A stretch of 58,365 nucleotides of DNA from Muribaculaceae bacterium (GTDB lineage Bacteria > Bacteroidota > Bacteroidia > Bacteroidales > Muribaculaceae): contig JAFLTO010000017.1 of NCBI GenBank assembly GCA_022510425.1, positions 1-58,365 on the forward strand. The letters are read 5' to 3'. Every line of letters begins with the position of its first letter. The stretch's first letter is position 1. Positions 16,628-24,268 of this stretch are shown here, piece after piece. The notes beneath the pieces are model-generated. The model did no database searches. It was not told where the DNA came from and was given only the letters and a program-made list of their open reading frames with translations. Both the position numbers and the translations under genes were made by a program.

Positions 16628-17254
16628 ATGAAACTTTCAAAAATTTTACCTCTAATGATTCTTGGTGCAGGTTTTCTCAGTGCATGTGGAGAAGCAAAAA
16701 GTGAAAAAGAAGAGGCAGCACCGGCGTGCTCAGCTTCAGAAGCAGTGATTGAAAACATTATGACGCGCACAAGCATCCGTGAGTTCACCTCTCAACCGGT
16801 GTCTAAAGACACTCTTGACATCATAGTGAAGGCCGGTATGGCGGCTCCTTCAGCCATGAATAAACAGCCTTGGGCTTTTGTAGTGGTTACAGAAAAGGAA
16901 GTGTTGGATTCACTTAATGCAAAACATCCTTACGCTAATTTGAAGACTGCTACTGCAGCTATCATAGTTTGTGGTAACATGGAAAAAACCATAGAAGGTG
17001 CCGGCAGAGAATACTGGGTGCAAGACTGCTCTGCAGCCACTGAGAATATTCTTTTGGCAGCCCATGGTTTAGGGCTTGGCGCCGTGTGGTGTGGGGTATA
17101 TCCTGTGGAAGAAAGGATTGCCGATGTGAGCGGTGTGCTTCAATTGCCGGAAAATATTATTCCTCTGAATATTGTCACGATGGGTTATCCTGATCAAAAT
17201 CCTGAACCTAAGGATAAATTCAATGCAGATAACATCCATTATCAAAAGTGGTGA
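16628..17254 (+). CDS. Nitroreductase-family lipoprotein
   Basis: 208 aa. The N terminus is a lipoprotein signal ending LSAC (lipobox), then an acidic linker (GEAKSEKEEAAP). From residue ~40 it is a nitroreductase fold: MTRTSIREFTSQPV is the FMN phosphate-binding start, APSAMNKQPWAFVVV follows, then the helical AATENILLAAHGLGLGAVWCGVYP and the final IVTMGYPDQNPEPKDKF. Members normally are cytosolic FMN enzymes that use NAD(P)H, so an exported, lipid-anchored form is notable. A TTG two codons upstream is ignored. Its divergent neighbour is another exported protein of a family tied to redox chemistry. Confidence 0.9.
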   Translation: MKLSKILPLMILGAGFLSACGEAKSEKEEAAPACSASEAVIENIMTRTSIREFTSQPVSKDTLDIIVKAGMAAPSAMNKQPWAFVVVTEKEVLDSLNAKHPYANLKTATAAIIVCGNMEKTIEGAGREYWVQDCSAATENILLAAHGLGLGAVWCGVYPVEERIADVSGVLQLPENIIPLNIVTMGYPDQNPEPKDKFNADNIHYQKW

Positions 17255-17266
17255 TTCCAAAATTAC

Positions 17267-17304
17267 AAAAGTGTCGGGTTAGATATCCGGCACTTTTATT
17301 TTTA
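17267..17304 (+). terminator. Terminator after the nitroreductase gene
   Basis: Stem AAAAGTGTCGG / CCGGCACTTTT (one T-G pair) followed by ATTTTTAT, twelve bases after the stop codon. Confidence 0.85.
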
Positions 17305-17403
17305 TGAAAGCATTATTTGTAGGTTATATCTTTAAAAGCTTATAAACCCAAAAAGTGAAAGTTTTGTTTATGAAATAAGACATTCAAATAAATTGGGAAG
17401 ATA

Positions 17404-18648
17404 ATGATAAAGACCGGAAAAGAACCGATAAAGGTCACGACGTATCTTGCGATACTGTCGGTATGCTTTATCATCAATCTTCCGGGGATCGTAATTACCC
17501 CAATGGAAGGGAGACTGAAGGAAATACTTCATGATCCCGAACTTGAAATCCAATTACTCACCATTCTTCCTAATTTCGTAATCATACCATTTGTTCTCCT
17601 TACAGCAAAACTTTCAGTCTGTCGGCATAAGATTCCGTGGATTGTATCCGCATTGTTTCTTTATTTGGGATGCGCTCTGGCATATCTCTTTTTCAATAGC
17701 ATGACAGCTTTGATAATAATCAGCTGTCTTTTAGGGTGTGCCAACGGTATTTTGATACCTTTCTCCATGGGATTTGTGGTAAATACTTTTTTTAATAAAT
17801 ACCGTACAAGACAATTAGGAATAAAATCAGCCACTTCAAATCTCTCAGTTGTAATCGGAAGTTTTATCGTAGGAGCTCTGGTAGAAAAAGCCAACTGGCA
17901 TATGCCTTTCATTGTGTATCTGGCAGCAATACTGCCACTGATATTCTCTTTCTGGCTGAAAGATATTCCCGGATTAAGTGCAAAGTCTGCATCTTCTTTG
18001 CAAGTTGATATTTCTTCGTCTTCTTCAAATGTCAAAAAAATTGATTTGCCAAAGGTTTGGAGCCTTATAGCAAACAATGTGTCATTATCATTTATGGCAA
18101 TGGCAGTGGTGATATATCTTCCGCAATTAATTCAAGGTTTGGGCTTGGATCCCATGCTGGCCGGCAAAGTAATATCCGTATTCTTTATTGCCGTGTTGGG
18201 GGCCGGTTTAGGTTTGCTTCCATTTGTAAGATGTCTCAAACATTTCTCTTTTTTCGGGATAGCATTGTTCCTATTAACGGGATTAACTCTTATCACCTTC
18301 GTTCATTTTGAATGGGCATTTTATGTCGGTGCTGTTTTTGTGGGATTAGCTTTCGGATTATTCCAGCCCTTCATCTACGATAAAACCAGTTATACGGTCA
18401 CCGACAGGTCGCAATCCATACGTGCACTTTCATATGTGTTAACAGCTTTATATACCGCCATTGCTGTAGAACCCTTCATAGTAGAAGGTATAAGCCTTTT
18501 ATTCAAAATCAGGGATGTGAATAAATTTGTATTCCTCCTATGTTTTTTTATGGCAATAGTCTATTCGATTTGTGCATTGTGCTTAAGAAAGAAATTTGCA
18601 TTCTCAGTTGAAAAAGAATATATAGCAGAAGCAGAGGAAATGACATAA
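17404..18648 (+). CDS. MFS transporter
   Basis: 414 aa with about twelve hydrophobic segments, consistent with a major facilitator superfamily inner-membrane permease. After TM4 comes the pattern IISCLLGCANGILIPFSMGF, and a cytoplasmic central loop rich in Ser and Lys (SSSSNVKKIDLPKVW) separates the two six-helix halves. The second half starts LIANNVSLSFMAMAVVIYL. The substrate cannot be told. It stands alone between terminators, 149 bases after the nitroreductase gene, so a functional link is not implied. Confidence 0.88.
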   Translation: MIKTGKEPIKVTTYLAILSVCFIINLPGIVITPMEGRLKEILHDPELEIQLLTILPNFVIIPFVLLTAKLSVCRHKIPWIVSALFLYLGCALAYLFFNSMTALIIISCLLGCANGILIPFSMGFVVNTFFNKYRTRQLGIKSATSNLSVVIGSFIVGALVEKANWHMPFIVYLAAILPLIFSFWLKDIPGLSAKSASSLQVDISSSSSNVKKIDLPKVWSLIANNVSLSFMAMAVVIYLPQLIQGLGLDPMLAGKVISVFFIAVLGAGLGLLPFVRCLKHFSFFGIALFLLTGLTLITFVHFEWAFYVGAVFVGLAFGLFQPFIYDKTSYTVTDRSQSIRALSYVLTALYTAIAVEPFIVEGISLLFKIRDVNKFVFLLCFFMAIVYSICALCLRKKFAFSVEKEYIAEAEEMT

Positions 18649-18650
18649 AG

Positions 18651-18683
18651 AAAGGCGCGGAACCCTTCATCTTCCACGCCTTT
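18651..18683. terminator. Bidirectional terminator between the MFS gene and ackA
   Basis: Stem AAAGGCGCGG / CCACGCCTTT with one mismatch and a 13-base loop, lying between two convergent genes. A and T flanks on either side let it work in both directions. Confidence 0.8.
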
Positions 18684-18705
18684 ACTATGAGTTGTAAAAA
18701 CAATT

Positions 18706-19905
18706 TTATTTCTTGGAAACGATTTTTGCAGTGTCTTGAGCTATCATCATTTCTTCGTCGGTGGGTATAACCACTACATGCACTTTTGAATCTTTCCCGG
18801 AAATTTCTATTTCCTTGCCTCTTGTCTTGTTGGCTTCTTCATCAAAAGTCACGCCCAGATAAGCGAACTGTTTGCATATGGCCTCTCTTGTGCTTATTTG
18901 GTTTTCACCCACACCGCCTGTAAAAACAATGACATCAACGCCGCCAAGCACAGCCACATAAGCACCGATATATTTAATGATGCGGTATTCATACATTTCA
19001 AGGGCAAGTTTAGCCTTGTCTTCTCCTTTTAGTATAGCCTCCTCTATATCGCGCATGTCGCTTGACTTTCCGGAAACTCCCAGCACTCCACTCTGTTTGT
19101 TAACCAATTTACTTAGGCCGGCTGCGTCAAGATTCTCACGTTCCATGATGTAGATCAAAGCTCCCGGGTCAACATCTCCTGAACGGGTGCCCATCATCAG
19201 CCCCTCGGTGGGAGTAAGTCCCATAGAAGTGTCAACGCTCACGCCGTCACGAATGGCAGTAATACTGCCGCCGTTGCCTATATGACAGGTTATAATCCTT
19301 TGTTTTTCATAGGGCAATCCCAAGAATTCACAGGCTCTTTTGGATACATAACGATGGCTTGTTCCGTGGAAACCATAACGACGCACCCCGTATTTCTCAT
19401 AAAGATCGAAGGGGAGAGCATACATATATGCTTTTGCAGGCATGGTCTGATGGAAGGCTGTATCGAATACTGCCACTTGTGGCACACTCGGTATCAAGGA
19501 TTCCACCGCCTCGATACCGGTGACATTTGCGGGATTGTGAAGAGGAGCTACACTATAGGCTTCTTTCACCTTCTTGATCACATCGGGCGTGATAAGCACG
19601 GATTCACTGAAATCTTCCATACCGTGAACCACTCGGTGTCCCACAGCTTCGATTTCATCAAGGTTCTTAACAACACCGTTTTTCGGATCTGTAAGCAAAT
19701 CAAGGATGTTTTTCACGGCCTCTTTGGCAGTGGGCATCGAAACATAGATGGTTTCTTTTTCTCCATCCGGCTTTTTAAATTTCAGAAATGAATCGGGGAG
19801 ACCGATTTTTTCAACACCGCCTTCGGCCAACACTTTCTTTGTGTCGGAATCAATAAGTTTATATTTAACACTGCTACTGCCGCAGTTTAAAACAAGTATT
19901 TTCAT
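18706..19905 (-). CDS. ackA: Acetate kinase
   Basis: 399 aa, the standard length. It makes acetate and ATP from acetyl phosphate and ADP in the cytoplasm. Family signatures are plain: VLNCGSSSVKYKL at the N terminus, GHRVVHGMEDFSE near 90, VFDTAFHQTMP near 147, GFHGTSHRYV near 178, CHIGNGGS near 208, GLMMGTRSGDVDPG near 235 and FTGGVGEN near 328. It is the second gene of the pta-ackA operon, 34 bases after pta. This is the final ATP-yielding step of acetate excretion in anaerobic Bacteroidales. Confidence 0.97.
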   Translation of the reverse strand: MKILVLNCGSSSVKYKLIDSDTKKVLAEGGVEKIGLPDSFLKFKKPDGEKETIYVSMPTAKEAVKNILDLLTDPKNGVVKNLDEIEAVGHRVVHGMEDFSESVLITPDVIKKVKEAYSVAPLHNPANVTGIEAVESLIPSVPQVAVFDTAFHQTMPAKAYMYALPFDLYEKYGVRRYGFHGTSHRYVSKRACEFLGLPYEKQRIITCHIGNGGSITAIRDGVSVDTSMGLTPTEGLMMGTRSGDVDPGALIYIMERENLDAAGLSKLVNKQSGVLGVSGKSSDMRDIEEAILKGEDKAKLALEMYEYRIIKYIGAYVAVLGGVDVIVFTGGVGENQISTREAICKQFAYLGVTFDEEANKTRGKEIEISGKDSKVHVVVIPTDEEMMIAQDTAKIVSKK

Positions 19906-19939
19906 AAAAATTATTACTTATTAGTCTTATCCCTAATTC

Positions 19940-20953
19940 TTAAAGACCCTTATCTCCGATTGCCTGATTGCAAGTCACTATAATAGTGTTGACAATATCT
20001 TCTACCGTAGCACCTCTTGAAAGATCGTTTACAGGGGCTGCCAAACCTTGAAGTATCGGACCAACCGCACCGGCTCCGGCAAGTCTTTGCACGAGTTTGT
20101 AGGCGATATTACCGGTTTCAAGCGACGGGAAAATAAGAGTGTTAGCCTTGCCGGCAACTTCGCTATCGGGAGCTTTAAGTTTACCTACTGAGGGCACAAT
20201 AGCCGCGTCACTTTGTAATTCACCGTCAAGTTTGAGTGAAGGATCAAGTTTATGGGCTATTTCCAAAGCTTCTTTCACCTTATCGACTTTCGGATGGTTA
20301 GCACTGCCTTTTGTAGAGAAACTTAGCATTGCCACAATGGGGTCGAGTCCTGCTATATCCTTAGTGGTTTTAGCGGTGGCTATTGCAATTTGTGCAAGTT
20401 CTTCTGCCGAAGGATCCGGAATTACTGCACAGTCGGCAAACACTAACATATGGTTTTCACCAAAGTTGACATTTTCAGGAAGCAACATAATAAAAGCACC
20501 GCTCACTACAGAAATACCCGGTTTTGTTTTGAGCACTTGGAACGCAGCTCTCAGCACACTTGATGTGGGACTCAATGCTCCGGCCACCATAGCATCGGCA
20601 TCTCCGTTCTTAATAAGAAGACATCCCAGGTAAAGAGGATTCTTTACTGTGTATTTCGCATCTTGGAGAGTCACGCCTTTTGACTTGCGAAGTTCGTAGA
20701 ATAGTTCAGCGTACTTGTCGGTGGCTTTTGGGTCGTCACAATCGATGAATTCAGCTTCACCTATACGAGAAAGCCCTAAATTGGCTGCTTCTTTTAGAAT
20801 ATCTTCTTTTTTACCAACGAAAATTACATTGGCTGCCTTTTTTTCGATGATTTGTTCGGCAGCCATAAGAGTGCGCGGTTCGGTCGATTCCGGCAACACA
20901 AGTCGCTGTGGATGCTCCTGTGCTTTTTTAGTTAGTCGTTCAAAAAGAGTCAT
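19940..20953 (-). CDS. pta: Phosphate acetyltransferase
   Basis: 337 aa, the single-domain form without the N-terminal DRTGG/AAA regulatory part of the E. coli enzyme. It converts acetyl-CoA and phosphate to acetyl phosphate and CoA. Visible signatures are RLVLPESTEPRTL at the start, DAMVAGALSPTSSVLRAA near 140, ADCAVIPDPSAEELAQIA near 178 and the C-terminal RLAGAGAVGPILQGLAAPVNDLSRGA. It is cotranscribed with ackA. A TAAATTTG -7 box lies on the minus strand at 21055-21062. Confidence 0.97.
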   Translation of the reverse strand: MTLFERLTKKAQEHPQRLVLPESTEPRTLMAAEQIIEKKAANVIFVGKKEDILKEAANLGLSRIGEAEFIDCDDPKATDKYAELFYELRKSKGVTLQDAKYTVKNPLYLGCLLIKNGDADAMVAGALSPTSSVLRAAFQVLKTKPGISVVSGAFIMLLPENVNFGENHMLVFADCAVIPDPSAEELAQIAIATAKTTKDIAGLDPIVAMLSFSTKGSANHPKVDKVKEALEIAHKLDPSLKLDGELQSDAAIVPSVGKLKAPDSEVAGKANTLIFPSLETGNIAYKLVQRLAGAGAVGPILQGLAAPVNDLSRGATVEDIVNTIIVTCNQAIGDKGL

Positions 20954-21054
20954 GGTATATTTTTGTTGTTAATGTTGTTATTGTTCTTTCTTATAGTGGC
21001 CCATTCAGATTTATTACCTCTGATTGATTAATTAAAAGCAGAATACCATATTTG

Positions 21055-21062
21055 CAAATTTA
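21055..21062 (-). promoter_or_regulatory. Candidate -7 box for pta-ackA
   Basis: Minus-strand TAAATTTG, an exact TAnnTTTG match about 100 bases upstream of the pta ATG. No clear -33 TTTG accompanies it. Confidence 0.4.
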
Positions 21063-21142
21063 ATAAAAACATTTTTTGGAGCATAGTAATTTGGTTATTT
21101 TCGGTTGCTATAAAATACAATAAGTGTTTTTTAGTGATGAAA

Positions 21143-21174
21143 TTTGGAAAAATAACAAAAAGGTGTTACCTTTG
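21143..21174 (+). promoter_or_regulatory. Bacteroidetes promoter of the tRNA-Glu/rpsT unit
   Basis: TTTG at 21143-21146, a 20-base spacer, then TACCTTTG at 21167-21174 followed by GC. Transcription should start around 21181, about twelve bases before the first tRNA. Confidence 0.8.
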
Positions 21175-21192
21175 CACTGCAAAAAAAGCGAT

Positions 21193-21264
21193 GGCCCATT
21201 CGTCTATCGGTTAGGACGAGAGATTTTCATTCTCTAAAGAGCAGTTCGACTCTGCTATGGGCTA
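21193..21264 (+). tRNA. tRNA-Glu (anticodon TTC), first copy
   Basis: A full cloverleaf can be drawn. The acceptor is GGCCCAT / ATGGGCT, with one G-T pair at the end. The anticodon stem AGAGA / TCTCT has loop TTTTCAT (anticodon TTC), and the T arm has loop TTCGACT. CCA is not encoded. It differs from the copy at 21627 by a compensated base pair (C-G against T-A) in the acceptor stem. Confidence 0.95.
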
Positions 21265-21279
21265 CTAAAAGTTGAAGGT

Positions 21280-21339
21280 TTAGAGTTGAAAGTTTAAAGA
21301 AGGTTCTAAAAGTTCTAAACTAACAACTTGCAACTCTAA
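21280..21339 (+). promoter_or_regulatory. Inverted repeat in the rpsT leader
   Basis: Perfect nine-base arms TTAGAGTTG (21280-21288) and CAACTCTAA (21331-21339) sit between the first tRNA-Glu and the rpsT start codon. It may be a processing or r-protein leader structure. S20 is known to autoregulate in E. coli, but no homology to that leader is claimed. Confidence 0.35.
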
Positions 21340-21361
21340 CCACAAAGAAAAGATATAAAAG

Positions 21362-21616
21362 ATGGCAAACCATAAATCATCTCTCAAAAGAATCCGTCAA
21401 GCAGAAAAGAGGAGACTTGAAAACCGCTATTGGGCGAAGACAGCAAGAAATGCTGTGAGAAAAATTCGCAAGATGACTGACAAGAAAGAAGCTGAAGAAG
21501 CTTATAACAAAGTGAGCGCCTTGTTGCAACGTCTTGGCAGAAAAAACATTATCTCCAAGAATAAGGCAGCTAATCTTTGTAGCGGTTTGCAACACCACAT
21601 CAACAAACTTGCATAA
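21362..21616 (+). CDS. rpsT: 30S ribosomal protein S20
   Basis: 84 aa, highly basic and helical: MANHKSSLKRIRQAEKRRLENRY at the start and NIISKNKAANLCSGLQHHINKL at the end are typical S20. It binds 16S rRNA in the body of the 30S subunit. It sits between two nearly identical tRNA-Glu genes on the same strand, within one apparent transcript from the promoter at 21143 to the terminator at 21715. That placement suggests that tRNA processing shapes the ends of its mRNA. Confidence 0.96.
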   Translation: MANHKSSLKRIRQAEKRRLENRYWAKTARNAVRKIRKMTDKKEAEEAYNKVSALLQRLGRKNIISKNKAANLCSGLQHHINKLA

Positions 21617-21626
21617 TAACATAATT

Positions 21627-21698
21627 GGTCCATTCGTCTATCGGTTAGGACGAGAGATTTTCATTCTCTAAAGAGCAGTTCGACTCTGCTATGGACTA
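21627..21698 (+). tRNA. tRNA-Glu (anticodon TTC), second copy
   Basis: Identical to the copy at 21193 except for the third acceptor pair (GGTCCAT / ATGGACT). It starts ten bases after the rpsT stop and has no promoter of its own, so it is probably processed from the same transcript. Confidence 0.95.
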
Positions 21699-21714
21699 CC
21701 ATCATTAACCTTAC

Positions 21715-21750
21715 AAGGCCGGAGGCTAAAAAGTCCCGGTCTTTATATTT
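21715..21750 (+). terminator. Terminator of the tRNA-Glu/rpsT/tRNA-Glu unit
   Basis: Stem AAGGCCGG / CCGGTCTT (one G-T pair) with a 13-base loop, followed by TATATTT. Confidence 0.7.
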
Positions 21751-21795
21751 AATACACCCTTTTCTACGTTAAATAATAGGTTAAAACTGATCAGC

Positions 21796-22329
21796 ATGAG
21801 CAAACAAAAATTTTCCTTATCCTATTTGAATGAAGATGACCGGGCCTACGGCCTCGCAGGTATGATGGTGGCGCTCGCAAGCCTCGATGCCATGGATAGG
21901 GTAGCCACTATATCTATTGATACGCAAGGTCCAATGGTGGAGTTCTCACACGAATATTATTTCTCCGGCTCACCGTCGATTTCACCGAAATCCACATGGG
22001 ATAATCTCGTGTCTAATTTCCATCTCACCACCTCTATGATTGTTGGTAATATACTTGCAAGAACTTTGGTGAGATTAAAGGAGGAGGCTCCGCAGGATAT
22101 TATGAAAGAAGTCTATTCCCAGGTGGAGGAAGAGGGTAGAGACACTTGTTCTCTTGAGAGTGATGAGATTGAAAATCTTTACAATCATGCCTTGAACAAA
22201 GCCATGCGGTTGTTCCGCAATCCGAGGCTTCATCCTGCAATAGATGAATTTGCAAGGGTTTTGGCTGTGAAACGTTCTCTATCTGGCAGAGAAGTAATGG
22301 ACGAATTGCATCTTTTGCAGTTGATCTGA
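21796..22329 (+). CDS. Conserved hypothetical protein next to lgt
   Basis: 177 aa, no signal peptide or membrane helix, so cytoplasmic. I do not recognise a named domain. Features seen: a helical segment YGLAGMMVALASLDAMDRV near residue 20, a short beta region EFSHEYYFSG, a helix FHLTTSMIVGNILARTLVRL, then an acidic stretch (EVYSQVEEEGRD) and a helical C terminus. It lies 33 bases upstream of lgt on the same strand and is likely cotranscribed. The context gives no firm function. Confidence 0.8.
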   Translation: MSKQKFSLSYLNEDDRAYGLAGMMVALASLDAMDRVATISIDTQGPMVEFSHEYYFSGSPSISPKSTWDNLVSNFHLTTSMIVGNILARTLVRLKEEAPQDIMKEVYSQVEEEGRDTCSLESDEIENLYNHALNKAMRLFRNPRLHPAIDEFARVLAVKRSLSGREVMDELHLLQLI

Positions 22330-22362
22330 CACATCCAACGTCACATAAGAGATATCTTCAGA

Positions 22363-23238
22363 ATGCTTGATTTTATAAATTGGAATGCGAGTCCCGAGGT
22401 GTTTTCCTGGGGTTCTTTTGCCGTGAGATGGTATGGTCTCGCCTTTGCGGTTGGATTTATCATCGGCTATAATATTGTAGCCAAGATGTTCAAACACGAA
22501 GGCGCTCCTGAAAAATGGCTCGGTATTCTCCTTGCTTATGTTGTGGTGGCCACAATAATTGGCGCACGTTTAGGTCACGTTTTTTTCTATGAATGGGACT
22601 ATTATTCACAACACCTTTCCGAAATACCCAAAGTGTGGAACGGGGGCTTGGCTTCTCATGGCGGCACGATTGCCATTATTATAGCCGTGTTCCTATTCTC
22701 ATGGTTTGTCTCTAAAAAACCGGCTTCATGGACGTTCGACAAACTTGTGATAGCAATAGCCCTTGTGGGAGGTCTCATACGCCTCGGTAATCTGATGAAC
22801 AGTGAAATTTATGGAGGAGAGACTGATTTGCCTTGGGGATTTGTCTTCGAAAGAAACGGTGAGACAGTACCGAAACATCCCACGCAGATTTACGAAGCCA
22901 CTTGTTATTTCATTCTCTTTGCTGTCTTGATGTGGATGTATTGGAAGAAGAACGCTCAGGAAAGGCCATATTTAATCACCGGAGTTTTCTTTATCGGCAT
23001 ATTCCTGCCACGTTTCTTTATTGAATATATCAAGAATGTGCAGGTTGACTGGGAGAATGAGATGATTGCCACTTACGGCATCAACCAAGGGCAATTATTG
23101 AGCATACCCTTTGTGCTCCTGGGATGTGCTTTGGTTATATATTCTATGGTGCGTCCCAAAGAACATTTTTCGTTCCCCAATAAATACGCGGAAGACTTAG
23201 AGAAAGACAAACCTCACCGCTATATTCGAAAAAGATAA
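22363..23238 (+). CDS. lgt: Prolipoprotein diacylglyceryl transferase
   Basis: Inner-membrane enzyme that transfers a diacylglyceryl group from phosphatidylglycerol to the lipobox Cys, the first step in lipoprotein maturation. 291 aa with about seven membrane segments. The family signature GGLIRLGNLMNSEIYGGETD is intact near residue 138, as are SHGGTIAIIIAV near 100 and KHPTQIYEA near 168. It fits a genome with many lipoproteins, several of which lie in this window. Confidence 0.96.
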   Translation: MLDFINWNASPEVFSWGSFAVRWYGLAFAVGFIIGYNIVAKMFKHEGAPEKWLGILLAYVVVATIIGARLGHVFFYEWDYYSQHLSEIPKVWNGGLASHGGTIAIIIAVFLFSWFVSKKPASWTFDKLVIAIALVGGLIRLGNLMNSEIYGGETDLPWGFVFERNGETVPKHPTQIYEATCYFILFAVLMWMYWKKNAQERPYLITGVFFIGIFLPRFFIEYIKNVQVDWENEMIATYGINQGQLLSIPFVLLGCALVIYSMVRPKEHFSFPNKYAEDLEKDKPHRYIRKR

Positions 23239-23290
23239 TAAATGGTAATAATGAAATCTCCGGCTGCAGTAGGTAATGACAGTCTCTGTA

Positions 23291-24223
23291 TCATGGCTTG
23301 CTGCCGGCAGGATATAGGTTCAATATCCATTCAGTTAATTCATTTAACCATAATTCATTAAAATAATTTTGGGATTTCACTCCCCATCCATGTCCCCCCA
23401 CAGGATAGATATGCATACTTGCCGGAATGCCGTGTTTTAATAATGCTTGATAATATGATAATGAATTCTCCGGGATTACAAGACCATCGTTGCCTGATAA
23501 AGCTATGAAGGCTGCCGGAGTTTTCTCATTTACCTGAAGTTCATTGCTGTAGTAGGAAATTAATTCATCGGTAGGATTCTCACCTAACAAGTTATCTTTA
23601 GAACCCTGATGGGTAATCCCTTCTTTCATTGAAATCACCGGGTACAACAAGACTTGAAAATCGGGCCTTGATATAGAGTCATTGAAATGAGTGGCAACTG
23701 TAGAAGCAAGATGGCCACCGGCAGATGCCCCACCTATACCGATCTTATTTTCATCTATTCCTAATTCCGAAGCTCTCTTTCTTAAAATTTCAAGTGCCTT
23801 TCTTGCATCTTCTGCAGGCACTTCGTGATGCCCATTCGGCATTCTATACTTCAGTACTGCCAGATTAATCCCTTTTTCATTCAAAGGTTGTGACAGACCC
23901 CTCCCTTCATGTTCGATGGCAAGCCCATAATAACCTCCTCCCGGACACATCAATAATGTGATGCCATTAGATTCAGATGCGGGATAAAATATTAATTCCG
24001 GTTGGGTTACCAACGTAATCCAACCGGAATCTACAATAGTTTCGTCATTTTCTGATAATCCGTTATCATATAGAGGAGATTCTTCTTCCCATAATGGAAT
24101 CACCATAGCATTGTTCTCAGACTGACCCAAATCTCTCGAATGATCAGCAGCTTTGACACCTCCGAATAACATTGAGTATGCGATAAGACTTATAATCAGT
24201 GATCTTTTCATTAGCATATTCAT
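23291..24223 (-). CDS. Exported alpha/beta hydrolase (esterase/lipase family)
   Basis: 310 aa with an N-terminal signal peptide (cut near VKAAD; the true start may be the third in-frame Met, MKRSLI). The oxyanion segment LMCPGGGYYGLA is near residue 95. The nucleophile elbow is GGASAGG, with the Ser in GASAGGHLAS near 166. The acid is probably Asp in GNDGLV near 247, and the His lies in VGGHGWG near 280. It resembles BD-FAE/acetyl-xylan-type esterases that deacetylate plant or dietary glycans. It sits just downstream of a GH13 amylase, so a role in glycan use is likely, but the substrate is unknown. Confidence 0.87.
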   Translation of the reverse strand: MNMLMKRSLIISLIAYSMLFGGVKAADHSRDLGQSENNAMVIPLWEEESPLYDNGLSENDETIVDSGWITLVTQPELIFYPASESNGITLLMCPGGGYYGLAIEHEGRGLSQPLNEKGINLAVLKYRMPNGHHEVPAEDARKALEILRKRASELGIDENKIGIGGASAGGHLASTVATHFNDSISRPDFQVLLYPVISMKEGITHQGSKDNLLGENPTDELISYYSNELQVNEKTPAAFIALSGNDGLVIPENSLSYYQALLKHGIPASMHIYPVGGHGWGVKSQNYFNELWLNELTEWILNLYPAGSKP

Positions 24224-24268
24224 TTCATCCTAACAAAGACAATATATCCTTTCAATCATTAAAGGCTA

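Noticed and set aside
21193..21698. tRNA-Glu duplication as attachment sites of an integrated element
   Set aside because: Only rpsT lies between the tRNAs; there is no integrase and the tRNA copies are both complete.
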